DNA of 64,000 bases from Muribaculaceae bacterium (lineage in GTDB: Bacteria; Bacteroidota; Bacteroidia; Bacteroidales; Muribaculaceae), in the NCBI GenBank assembly GCA_016290325.1, contig JAEETL010000003.1, positions 1 to 64,000 of the forward strand, read 5' to 3'. The notes beneath the pieces were generated by a model that saw only the letters and a program-made list of their open reading frames with translations, did no database searches and had not been told where the DNA came from. The position numbers and the translations under genes were made by a program. Shown here piece by piece: positions 50,229 to 61,097 of the stretch (its first letter is position 1; every line of letters starts with the position of its first letter).

Positions 50229-51227
50229 ATGACAAAGACAACCGACAGAAACCTAAAATATGATATAATTCGTGCAGTGGCCATCTTCTTTGTGGTCTGT
50301 GGCCATTCCATTGGTCCCGTTGTGGATATCAGTAATCAGCAAGCAGCAGGATTTGATTGGATCAAGATTTATTTCACTTTCACGGGGGCATTTGTTCCAG
50401 TGTTTGTCATGTTGAGTGGCGGATTGTTGCTTAGCCGTCAAGAAACATTCTCTAAGGTATTTAAACACAGGTTTAAACGGGTGATTATCCCATTCTTTTT
50501 CTGGAGTTTTATTGTATATACCTCCTCTTTTTTCTACCACGGCGGGCACTCATTCTTGCAATGCCTGACTGGCTATACTCATGACATATTCGTTGGTGAT
50601 GTGCATGAGGTATATTGGTTTGTCTATATGATTCTAGCCTTGTATTTAGTGACACCGTTTTTATGCACCATCGTGCAGTCAAAGGAGAAAAATGACATCT
50701 ACTTGCTCTTGTTTATTGTCGCTGTCCTAATAGCTGGTAAGTGCTTCCCTCGCTTTATCCCTTTATCATGGTGGCATAATCAGATTTCCACTTGGTTACT
50801 CTTTTTTGTTGTTGGCCACTACATTGCCAACAAACTGCAATACCGCTCATGGTTTAAAGTCGCCTCAATCATAGGATTCATTGTCTTGTGGGCAATTTGC
50901 TGCTATTTAGATATCATGCATCTCGAGGAAGGTGTTTATGATTTAATCAGAATCATGGCTTTTATTAGTGTTTATTGCCTGTTTCTGGCAATCGCTCCTC
51001 AAAAGTGTAATCCCACTGTGACTAATGGGGTTTCTTGCCTGAGTAAATACAGTTATGGCATTTATCTCAGCCACATCATGTTCATTCCATTTTTTGTGAA
51101 ATTGCCCGTGTTTAAGACAATCCCATTGTGTGTTTCCCCTTTGTGTTTGGCCTTCTGCGCGGTAATGACTTGCTTGATTATATTACTGATCCTTGACAAA
51201 ATCGGTTTAGGAAAAATATCCCGATAG
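50229..51227 (+). CDS. Acyltransferase family 3 membrane protein
   Basis: LKYDIIRAVAIFFVVCGHSIGP N-terminus, about 10 hydrophobic segments; start moved to the ATG after the upstream stop. Confidence 0.88.
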   Translation: MTKTTDRNLKYDIIRAVAIFFVVCGHSIGPVVDISNQQAAGFDWIKIYFTFTGAFVPVFVMLSGGLLLSRQETFSKVFKHRFKRVIIPFFFWSFIVYTSSFFYHGGHSFLQCLTGYTHDIFVGDVHEVYWFVYMILALYLVTPFLCTIVQSKEKNDIYLLLFIVAVLIAGKCFPRFIPLSWWHNQISTWLLFFVVGHYIANKLQYRSWFKVASIIGFIVLWAICCYLDIMHLEEGVYDLIRIMAFISVYCLFLAIAPQKCNPTVTNGVSCLSKYSYGIYLSHIMFIPFFVKLPVFKTIPLCVSPLCLAFCAVMTCLIILLILDKIGLGKISR

Positions 51228-51322
51228 TTTTGGCATAAAAAGCTGAACAAAATTATAACATGATTGGCCGCTGGCGGCTGATGTGGCAGGGTAGGGGTGA
51301 CAATTTGTCGGTTTTACCCTAT

Positions 51323-51338
51323 TGGCACATTCGTTGCA
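51323..51338 (+). promoter_or_regulatory. Putative sigma-54 (-24/-12) promoter of groESL
   Basis: TGGCAC-ATTCG-TTGCA exact -24/-12 spacing; 61 bp upstream of groES ATG. Confidence 0.75.
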
Positions 51339-51398
51339 GAATTGCAAAGAGTGAAAACAATTAAAACAACAAATATCTTTTAAACATCATTAAAAATC

Positions 51399-51671
51399 AT
51401 GACAATTAAACCATTAAATGACCGCGTTCTTATCGAACCGGCAAAAGCAGAAGAAGTCGTTGGCGGTATCATCATCCCTGACAGCGCTAAGGAAAAACCT
51501 CTGAAAGGTAAAGTGCGTGCCGCCGGTAATGGCACCAAAGACGAGGAAATGATTGTGAAACCCGGTGACACCGTACTGTACGGTAAGTATGCGGGCAACG
51601 AGATTGAAATCGACGGCGAGAAACTGCTCATGATGCGTCAGAATGACATCCTGGCCATCGTAATGGATTAA
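51399..51671 (+). CDS. groES: Co-chaperonin GroES
   Basis: [34 protein letters not shown]. Confidence 0.98.
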   Translation: MTIKPLNDRVLIEPAKAEEVVGGIIIPDSAKEKPLKGKVRAAGNGTKDEEMIVKPGDTVLYGKYAGNEIEIDGEKLLMMRQNDILAIVMD

Positions 51672-51765
51672 TGCTCGCTGCGCTCGCAGTTTAGAGTTTA
51701 GTGTTTAAAGTATAAAGAGGCATTCGCCAACAGAAATCTTACTTACAACTAAAAACTAAAAATAG

Positions 51766-53409
<1,644 letters not shown>

Positions 53410-53440
53410 TCCCATTGGCTGTTTCATAATTAATTATAAC

Positions 53441-53480
53441 AATCCCCGAGAGGTGTCTTTATCCTCTTGGGGATTATTTT
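53441..53480 (+). terminator. Terminator hairpin of groEL
   Basis: aatccccgagagg ... cctcttggggatt then T-rich. Confidence 0.85.
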
Positions 53481-53553
53481 GTTTGGACACCTCATTGGCA
53501 GATTTTCCTTTTATGACATTACAGGGCTCGGTGATTATGTGTAATTTAGCGAC

Positions 53554-56028
53554 ATGAAAAATTGGTTACAAATATCGACAATAATCCTGTTGGTCATGTT
53601 GACCCAAGTTGCAGTGGCCGCTCATGCCGTTGCCGTGGAGAACGGTGTGTCGTGGACATTAGCCCAATACCGTTCGGCCCACATCAGCAACGTGTGCTAT
53701 AATCTGTCATTCACGGTGCCGTCCCAAAAGTCAGAACCTGTCTATTTCGAGGAAACACTGACGTTTGACTGGACGGGTGGGGAAGACCTGCAGATTGACT
53801 TCCAGGGCGATGCCAGCCAGTTGTCGCCGCAGGTTCTCGTCAACGACACGAGGGTGAACACGGTGTTAATCAACGAGCACATCGTGATTCCGACCCTATA
53901 TCTTGTGCAGGGCAGCAATTCTGTCTCGCTCAGCGGCTACAGCGGTGACAAAGCGTTGAACCGCAGCGATGACTACCTCTACACCCTGTTTGTGCCCGAC
54001 CACGCCCGCAGCGTGTTTGCCTGCTTTGACCAGCCCGACCTAAAGGCCCGTTTCTCCCTCAACCTGACTGTTCCTGACGGGTGGGTAAGCATCAGCAACG
54101 AGACCACCAAGCCCATTCCCACCTATCTCTTCTCGTTCACAACAGGTAGGTTCCAAGTGAAAACGGCCATGCGCGACGGGCGCCAGTTGACGGCATTATA
54201 CCGTGAGACTGACACCGCCAAGGTGGCCCAGCTGCCCATCGTGTTTGACCAGGTGGCCCTATCCTTGCAATGGATGGAGGAATATACAGGAATTCCGTAC
54301 CCATTTGAGCACTATGGTTTTGTCGTCCTGCCGGGTTACCAGTTTGGCGGTATGGAGCACCCGGGCTGCATCCAGTTCAATGATCAGCGCATCTTCCTCG
54401 GCCCCGAGCCCACTCCCGATGAGGAGATGTCGAGACTCAACCTCATTGCCCACGAGACGGCCCACATGTGGTTTGGTGACCTAGTGACCATGCGTTGGTT
54501 TGATGACGTGTGGACCAAGGAGGTGTATGCTAATTTCATGGCCGACAAAATTGCCCGCGAACAGTTCCCCGACATCGACCACGACCTGGCCTTTATCAAG
54601 ACCCACTATCCGCTGGCGATGAGTACCGACCGTACCCAGGGAACGCACCCTATACAGCAACCGTTGGACAATATGAACAAGGCGGGACTGCTTTATGGCA
54701 ACATCATCTACCACAAAGCCCCCATCATGATGCGCAAACTAGAACAGGACAAAGGTGCCGATGCCCTGCGTGAGGGCCTGCGCTGCTACCTCAGCCGATA
54801 TGCCTACAGCAATGCCACCTGGGATGACCTCATCATCGAACTCGACCGTTTTAACCCCGAGCACAGCGCACAATCCTTCAGCGACGTGTGGGTCAAGCAG
54901 AAAGGAATGCCCGTCATCAAATCCAACCGCATGAGTGACCTTGTCCGTGTTCATCAGTCCGACCCCTATGGCCGCAACTTGGTGTGGAAACAGGGCTTTG
55001 ACATCGGCTATCTTGATGAGAACGGCAGGTTTTGCCAACATCCCATCTATATGAACGACTACGACTATTTGCTCGACTTGAGTTATGGCAAGGGCCTGTT
55101 TGTCAACAGCAACGCCGAGGGCTATGGCCAGTTTATAGTTGATCGTGAGGGTATTTCGAGGATGTCCAAGGCTTGGAAAACGATGGCCGACAACGACCTG
55201 ACCCGCTATGCCGCCGTGCTCAATCTCTATGAGAACTTCCACTTGGGTAACATTACGGCGAAGGACCTGACAAAGGTCCTCATCGAGTTCCTCACCCATG
55301 AGAAAAACGAACTGATTGCCTCGACCACATGCAGTTATATCGGCGACGTGGTGGCATGCCTTGACCGCAAGGAGCGGGCCGCTATCGAGCAACGCCTGTT
55401 CAAGTTGTCCCAGAAGCATGGACTGCAATCGGTACGCCAAACCTTGTTGCGGCAGCTCTCCATCAAAGCCGTGACTCCCAAAGTCTTGGACAAATTGTAT
55501 GAAATCTGGAATCAACAAAACGCCACATTCCTGAACAGCCACGACCACATGCGTATGGCCTATCACCTTGCCATCATGAAGCCCAAGCAATGGCAACAGA
55601 TTCTCGACAGGCAACGTGACAGGCTTAACAATGAGGACCAGCGGCGTGAGTTTGACTTTATCTCACGGGCTTGTAACCCCGACGCTCAGGTGCAGCAGCA
55701 ACTGTTCAACGAACTGCTGCAGGTCGAGAACCGCCGTGTCGAGCCATGGGCACGGGATATGCTGGCACTGCTCAACGACCCCACGCGAGAACCGTTCAGC
55801 AACCGCTACATCATTCCTGGACTGGATGTCCTCCAGGAAATCCAGCAGACGGGTGACATCTTCTTCCCAGGTTATTGGCTCACAAGTCTGTTGTCAGGCC
55901 ACAAGAGCGATGAGGTCAAGACCATTGTAAAACAATGGATTGACTCACACGCTAACCTTGAGCCGGCGCTGATGAATAAACTCAAGGAAAACGCTTACTG
56001 GCTAATCCGTAGCGAGAGGCAGCCATAG
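53554..56028 (+). CDS. M1 family aminopeptidase-like metallopeptidase
   Basis: FGGMEHPG exopeptidase motif and HETAHMWFGDLVTMRWFDDVWTKE (HExxHx18E). Confidence 0.93.
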   Translation: MKNWLQISTIILLVMLTQVAVAAHAVAVENGVSWTLAQYRSAHISNVCYNLSFTVPSQKSEPVYFEETLTFDWTGGEDLQIDFQGDASQLSPQVLVNDTRVNTVLINEHIVIPTLYLVQGSNSVSLSGYSGDKALNRSDDYLYTLFVPDHARSVFACFDQPDLKARFSLNLTVPDGWVSISNETTKPIPTYLFSFTTGRFQVKTAMRDGRQLTALYRETDTAKVAQLPIVFDQVALSLQWMEEYTGIPYPFEHYGFVVLPGYQFGGMEHPGCIQFNDQRIFLGPEPTPDEEMSRLNLIAHETAHMWFGDLVTMRWFDDVWTKEVYANFMADKIAREQFPDIDHDLAFIKTHYPLAMSTDRTQGTHPIQQPLDNMNKAGLLYGNIIYHKAPIMMRKLEQDKGADALREGLRCYLSRYAYSNATWDDLIIELDRFNPEHSAQSFSDVWVKQKGMPVIKSNRMSDLVRVHQSDPYGRNLVWKQGFDIGYLDENGRFCQHPIYMNDYDYLLDLSYGKGLFVNSNAEGYGQFIVDREGISRMSKAWKTMADNDLTRYAAVLNLYENFHLGNITAKDLTKVLIEFLTHEKNELIASTTCSYIGDVVACLDRKERAAIEQRLFKLSQKHGLQSVRQTLLRQLSIKAVTPKVLDKLYEIWNQQNATFLNSHDHMRMAYHLAIMKPKQWQQILDRQRDRLNNEDQRREFDFISRACNPDAQVQQQLFNELLQVENRRVEPWARDMLALLNDPTREPFSNRYIIPGLDVLQEIQQTGDIFFPGYWLTSLLSGHKSDEVKTIVKQWIDSHANLEPALMNKLKENAYWLIRSERQP

Positions 56029-56160
56029 CATTACCTTGTTTTGTTGTATGGTTTCCGTCTAATGGTTACGTTCGAGGCAATTTGTTTACCTTTTTTATCT
56101 CGACTGGTCTATAACTCGAGAATTATATCTAAATTTGCAGCAATTAAATCACACTAACCC

Positions 56161-56718
56161 ATGACTGAGATTGAGAAACTCGAAGCCGGCTTGTTGTATA
56201 ATGCCAGTCAAGACCCTGATTTGCTCGACGATATCCGTCGTTGCGAGAAGTATTGTTATAACTATAACCGCACGTCGCCAGCCGATCTGTCCAGTTTAAC
56301 AGCCCAGTTGGTTAATCTGTTGGGTTCCACTGGCGAGCGTGTGCGCATCATCCAGCCTTTCAAGTGCGATTATGGCTATAACGTGCATGTGGGAGAGGAT
56401 TTCTTTGCCAACTGCAACCTTGTGATCCTGGATGCCGCTCGAGTCATTTTCGGTGACCATGTGTTTGTGGGTCCCAACTGTGGTTTTTACACGGCATCAC
56501 ATCCACTCGATATTCCCCAGCGTAATCAAGGTCTGGAATTTGCCAAACCCATTGTCGTGGGCAACGACGTTTGGATTGGCGGCAACGTTTGTGTCATGCC
56601 TGGAGTGACCATCGGTGACGGCTGTGTCATCGGAGCAGGTTCGGTGGTTACACATGACATACCGCCCCACACGTTAGCGGCCGGCAATCCCTGCCGCCCC
56701 ATCCGCTCTCTCAAGTAG
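56161..56718 (+). CDS. Hexapeptide-repeat sugar O-acetyltransferase (maltose/galactoside acetyltransferase-like)
   Basis: LLYNASQDPDLLDD N-terminal Mac domain, GDHVFVGPNCGFYTASHPLD, VWIGGNVCVMPGVTIGDGCVIGAGSVVTHDIPPHTLAAGNPCRPIR. Confidence 0.93.
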   Translation: MTEIEKLEAGLLYNASQDPDLLDDIRRCEKYCYNYNRTSPADLSSLTAQLVNLLGSTGERVRIIQPFKCDYGYNVHVGEDFFANCNLVILDAARVIFGDHVFVGPNCGFYTASHPLDIPQRNQGLEFAKPIVVGNDVWIGGNVCVMPGVTIGDGCVIGAGSVVTHDIPPHTLAAGNPCRPIRSLK

Positions 56719-56775
56719 AATGCTAATTGGTTACCTTGCTTTAGAGTAATCTATAACTGAATAAGGTGCTAAATA

Positions 56776-58269
56776 TCAGCAGGTGGAATCTTCCGCTTGT
56801 TGGTTTGTTGTTGTTAGCCCATCACTGTTACATGGTTTTGATCGCTTGATTTTCCAACCGATCGCAGCGATGAAAATCGACATGAGTGGGCTCAGGTAAT
56901 TAAAGAAACAATAGGGCAGATAGGTGAGGGTAGGGACGCCTAATACCGTCGCCTGGGTCATGCCACATGTGTTCCAGGGTACCAACACCGATGTGACAGT
57001 AACGGCATCCTCGGTGGTACGGCTAAGCAATCGGGCTTCATAGCCTTCCTTTTCATACACGTTGCGGAACATGTCGGCAGTGAGCACAATACTGATAAAC
57101 TGGTCTCCAGTGGCCACATTCAGGAACATGCCGGTCCCAACAGTCGATGCGACAAGGCTCACCCGGGTGCGCACCCAGCGTATAATTACACTTGTTATAC
57201 TCTCCAGCATGCCACTGGCCACCATCGACGCTCCAAAGCACATGGCACAGATGATGAGCCAAACCGTGTTGAGCATTCCCGCCATACCTCCAGTGGATAC
57301 CAGATCGTTAAGCGAAGCATTGCCGGTGTCGATGGCGGTCGAGCCATAATAGGTAATGGCAAGCCCCTTGGTTAACGCCGCTGCAGTGCCCAGCGAAGCG
57401 TCATTGGCGATCTGGGTCAGGAGGTGAGGCTGCAGGATGAGCGCAGTGATACCTGCCATGATCGACGAGGCAAATAACACGATGCATGACGACACTTGGC
57501 GGGCGATAAGTACACCGGTCACGATAGGGACGAGCAAAGTCCAAGCCGAGATGTTGAATGTGGAAGACAATCCAACAGTGTATTCCTCGACATGCAACGC
57601 GCCTTCGCCGCCCCTGCCAAAACCCGCAATAAGGAAGATAATGAGCGCAATGCTAATCGTGGGGACAGTGGTATACATCATGTAACGGATGTGCTTGAAA
57701 ATGTCAACCCTTGTGGACGAAGACGCCAAAATGGTTGTGTCACTCAAGGGTGACATCTTGTCACCAAAATAAGCCCCTGAGATGATGGCACCAGCTGTCC
57801 ATGCCTCGCTCACGCCTAAGGCGTCACCGATGCCCAGCAATGCAACTCCAATGGTGGCAATCGTTGTCCACGAGCTGCCTGACAGCAACGACACCAGCGC
57901 GCAGATGGCGCACGCGCTCACTAGAAAGAAGCGAGGAGAGAGTATCTGTACACCATAATAAATAAGTGTAGGCACTACACCACTTACCATCCACGATCCC
58001 GACAGCATTCCCACCGATAGCAGAATCAATATCGTAACAAAGATTCCGCTCATCGTTTTAGTCATCTGATCCTCAAAGGCCTTCCAGGGCACATGATAGA
58101 AAACAGTGGAAATCAGCGCACAAACCGCCATACCCATAATAAGGGCAATCTGGCTGCCGCCACTCAACGAATCACTACCAAAAAGCGCGATGGCCACGGC
58201 CAGCAGGCCAATGAGCACCACGACAGGAATGATTGATATTAGGGGATGAGGAAGTTTCCGGTCAGTCAT
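56776..58269 (-). CDS. Na+/H+ antiporter, NhaC family
   Basis: LSGSSWTTIATIGVALLGIG, AIISGAYFGDKMSPLSDTTILASS; start MTDRKLPHP chosen over track start 58317. Confidence 0.92.
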   Translation of the reverse strand: MTDRKLPHPLISIIPVVVLIGLLAVAIALFGSDSLSGGSQIALIMGMAVCALISTVFYHVPWKAFEDQMTKTMSGIFVTILILLSVGMLSGSWMVSGVVPTLIYYGVQILSPRFFLVSACAICALVSLLSGSSWTTIATIGVALLGIGDALGVSEAWTAGAIISGAYFGDKMSPLSDTTILASSSTRVDIFKHIRYMMYTTVPTISIALIIFLIAGFGRGGEGALHVEEYTVGLSSTFNISAWTLLVPIVTGVLIARQVSSCIVLFASSIMAGITALILQPHLLTQIANDASLGTAAALTKGLAITYYGSTAIDTGNASLNDLVSTGGMAGMLNTVWLIICAMCFGASMVASGMLESITSVIIRWVRTRVSLVASTVGTGMFLNVATGDQFISIVLTADMFRNVYEKEGYEARLLSRTTEDAVTVTSVLVPWNTCGMTQATVLGVPTLTYLPYCFFNYLSPLMSIFIAAIGWKIKRSKPCNSDGLTTTNQQAEDSTC

Positions 58270-58507
58270 GTCATATTTTTTTGCAAACCTACATAAAAAA
58301 TTCGGGATGACCTCCACATTTCATGAAAAATATCTCCTCACGCAGCATACCAGGCTCGAACAGCCCACCTAATATAAGGATTTAATGTAAGAATAAGAGG
58401 GATGGGAATAATAAGAAAATGATAGGACACAAACACCAACCGATTCTGTAATAATTTATGGATGGGTGGCTGACTTCAATGTGACGCCTATAGATACGAG
58501 TAAAAGA

Positions 58508-58535
58508 ACAAGCGACTGAGATTCAGTCGCTTATT
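58508..58535. terminator. Hairpin next to tRNA
   Basis: agcgactga ... tcagtcgct then ttattctt. Confidence 0.65.
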
Positions 58536-58545
58536 CTTTAGGTTG

Positions 58546-58618
58546 TGGAGCATAGCGGACTCGAACCGCTTACCTCAACACTGCCAGTGTTGCGCTCTAC
58601 CAGATGAGCTAATGCCCC
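58546..58618 (-). tRNA. tRNA-Ala (anticodon GGC)
   Basis: GGGGCATTAGCTCATCTGGTAGAGCGCAACACTGGCAGTGTTGAGGTAAGCGGTTCGAGTCCGCTATGCTCCA; G3:U70 identity pair; CCA not encoded. Confidence 0.96.
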
Positions 58619-58733
58619 GATTTGCGGATGCAAAGGTAATGCCATTTTTTGAACTGACAAATTTTTGGGTTAAAAAAAATATTCAAATTGAAAATTAATT
58701 GTAAAATGATAGTGATGGATAGGAAAAATATTG

Positions 58734-58741
58734 TAATTTTG
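58734..58741 (+). promoter_or_regulatory. Bacteroidetes -7 element TAATTTTG upstream of coiled-coil/zapA genes
   Basis: TAnnTTTG match just upstream of the 58750 region start. Confidence 0.5.
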
Positions 58742-58758
58742 CAGAAAAATTGGTTACT

Positions 58759-59055
58759 ATGCCTGCACAGGAAATGAAAGACAAACTGCAAAATTTGAAG
58801 CACAAGGTGGACGCTTTGGGCAAGCGGTATGTCGCGCTCCTGGGCGAGAAGAAGGAGATGGAACGCACCATCGAGAGGCAGGAACTGGAAATTGCTAAGT
58901 TGGAGAAGGAGTTAAATCAGCTCCGTATCGACAACGAGTTCCTGCGTGTGGCTCATTCCGTTCCTCGTGACCCGGCAGTGGTCGATCGCTATAAGAAACA
59001 GGTAGCCAAAATGGTGCGGGACATTGACCGGTGCATCAAACAATTGAACGCTTGA
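58759..59055 (+). CDS. Small coiled-coil protein adjacent to zapA (possible ZapB-like role)
   Basis: Heptad-rich MKDKLQNLKHKVDALGKRYVALLGEKKEMERTIERQELEIAKLEKELNQLR; track start 58750, exact ATG uncertain. Confidence 0.7.
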   Translation: MPAQEMKDKLQNLKHKVDALGKRYVALLGEKKEMERTIERQELEIAKLEKELNQLRIDNEFLRVAHSVPRDPAVVDRYKKQVAKMVRDIDRCIKQLNA

Positions 59056-59071
59056 CACGACTATCAACGTT

Positions 59072-59368
59072 ATGGCCGACAATAATAAAGTGAAAATATG
59101 GATACAGCTTGCCGATGCAGCTAACCCGATTGCCCTGAGCATTAATCCGGACGAGGAGGAGAGCTATCGTAAGGCTGAAGAACTAGTCAACACCCTATGG
59201 AAGAAGTGGATGAACCGTTTTAACGGCACCACCGAGGACGTGTTGGCAAGAGTGGCATTCCAGTTCGCTCGACTTTATTTGGAGGCTTATGGTGAAAACC
59301 GCCAGGTCAATGAATTCCTGACTGATTTAGATAAACAACTCGACACTTTGCTTAGTGGCGATGAGTAA
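59072..59368 (+). CDS. zapA: Cell division protein ZapA
   Basis: KVKIWIQLADAANPIALSINPDEEESYRKAEELVNTLWKKW...LARVAFQFARLYLE. Confidence 0.88.
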   Translation: MADNNKVKIWIQLADAANPIALSINPDEEESYRKAEELVNTLWKKWMNRFNGTTEDVLARVAFQFARLYLEAYGENRQVNEFLTDLDKQLDTLLSGDE

Positions 59369-59380
59369 CGTTGATAACCC

Positions 59381-59508
59381 TATCTGCGCCAATGGCAGTG
59401 GGGCTCAACGACGATATTGTTAAGAAATTAGGTTCCTGCACCACTTTAGGTTTTGAATTGAATCACTCTGGTAATCAGTGTGATGAGCATTCTCCCTATG
59501 GTGGCGCT
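59381..59508 (+). ncRNA. ssrS: Putative 6S RNA (SsrS; Bacteroidales type)
   Basis: Non-coding gap between zapA and rny; closing stem GCGCCA/TGGCGC and inner GCTCA/TGAGC, large internal bubble, terminal ATCACT/AGTGTGAT hairpin; zapA linkage is typical of 6S RNA genes. Confidence 0.65.
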
Positions 59509-59540
59509 ATTTATTTATAAATATATTTATCAATTTATTA

Positions 59541-61082
59541 ATGAACACGATTATAACTGTTATTGTAGCCATCCTAGCGATGGTAATTGGATGTGTGGCG
59601 GCGTTATATTTCTCTCGTAAGAACGCCAAATCACGAGCCAACGAAATTATGGAGAAAGCCCGTCTTGAAGCCGAAGTGCTCAAGAATAACGAGGTGATGA
59701 AAGGCAAGGAAGCCGGTATGACCATTAAGAGTGAGGCCGAGAAAGAAGCCAATGCTCGTCTGACCAAGGTTCAGACCAGCGAAGCCAAGCTCAAGCAGCG
59801 CGAGATGACGCTCAACCAGCAGCAGGGTGACCTGCAGCGCCGTCGCAACGAGCTCGACAACCTCAAGGTAAATGTGGACAACCAGATGGCATTACTGGAC
59901 CAGCGCAAGCTCGAGGTGGACAAGATGGAAAAGACCGTACGTGACACATTAGAGCACGTGAGCGGACTCTCGGCCGAGGAAGCCAAGGAGAAACTCATCG
60001 AGTCACTCAAGGACGAAGCCAAAACCAATGCCGCCAGTTACATCAACGACATCATGGATGATGCCAAGATGACCGCCAACAAGGAGGCAAAGCGCATCAT
60101 CATCGAGACCATACAACGTGTAGCAACCGAAACTGCTGTCGAGAATGCGGTGACGGTATTCCATATCGACAACGACGAGATCAAAGGCCGCATTATCGGT
60201 CGCGAGGGACGCAACATCCGTGCCCTGGAAGCAGCTACTGGCGTTGAGATTGTAGTTGATGACACTCCCGAAGCCATCGTGCTTTCAGGCTTTGACCCTG
60301 TGCGCCGCGAAATCGCGCGTTTGGCGCTCCACCAGCTGGTGAGCGACGGTCGCATCCATCCCGCCCGCATCGAGGAGGTTGTTGCCAAAGTGCGTCGTCA
60401 AGTCGAGGAAGAGGTGATTGAGACCGGTAAACGCACTGCTATTGACATGGGTGTCCATGGCTTGCATCCCGAGCTTATCAGATTGATCGGTAAGATGAAA
60501 TATCGTTCTAGCTACGGCCAGAACTTGTTGCAACACTCCCGCGAAACTGCCAACCTTTGCGCCATCATGGCCAGTGAGCTGGGCTTGAATCCCAAGAAGG
60601 CCCGCCGTGCAGGTCTGTTACACGATATTGGCAAGGTGCCCGATGATGAGCCCGAGTTGCCGCACGCACAGTTGGGTATGAAGTTGGCTGAGAAGTATAA
60701 GGAAAAAGCCGACATTTGTAACGCAATCGGTGCCCACCACGATGAGGAAGAGGCCACTAGCCTGTATGCGCCCATTGTTCAGGTATGCGATGCCATTAGT
60801 GGCGCACGTCCCGGTGCCCGCCGCGAGATTGTTGAGGCCTATATCAAGCGATTGAATGATTTGGAGAAATTAGCGCTGTCTTATCCTGGTGTGGTTAAGA
60901 CCTATGCCATCCAGGCTGGTCGCGAGCTGCGCGTGATTGTAGGCGCCGACAAGATCAGCGATGCTGAGACCGAAAAGCTCTCCAACGAGATCGCTCAGAA
61001 GATTCAGGATGAGATGACCTATCCGGGCCAGGTGCGCATCACCGTCATCCGCGAGACACGTGCCGTCAGCTACGCAAAATAA
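59541..61082 (+). CDS. rny: Ribonuclease Y
   Basis: N-terminal TM, long coiled coil, KH domain [33 protein letters not shown] domain LLHDIGK. Confidence 0.97.
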   Translation: MNTIITVIVAILAMVIGCVAALYFSRKNAKSRANEIMEKARLEAEVLKNNEVMKGKEAGMTIKSEAEKEANARLTKVQTSEAKLKQREMTLNQQQGDLQRRRNELDNLKVNVDNQMALLDQRKLEVDKMEKTVRDTLEHVSGLSAEEAKEKLIESLKDEAKTNAASYINDIMDDAKMTANKEAKRIIIETIQRVATETAVENAVTVFHIDNDEIKGRIIGREGRNIRALEAATGVEIVVDDTPEAIVLSGFDPVRREIARLALHQLVSDGRIHPARIEEVVAKVRRQVEEEVIETGKRTAIDMGVHGLHPELIRLIGKMKYRSSYGQNLLQHSRETANLCAIMASELGLNPKKARRAGLLHDIGKVPDDEPELPHAQLGMKLAEKYKEKADICNAIGAHHDEEEATSLYAPIVQVCDAISGARPGARREIVEAYIKRLNDLEKLALSYPGVVKTYAIQAGRELRVIVGADKISDAETEKLSNEIAQKIQDEMTYPGQVRITVIRETRAVSYAK

Positions 61083-61097
61083 TGTCTGTCTTCCACA

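Noticed and set aside
51240-51398. CIRCE/HrcA operator upstream of groESL
   Set aside because: No TTAGCACTC-N9-GAGTGCTAA inverted repeat present
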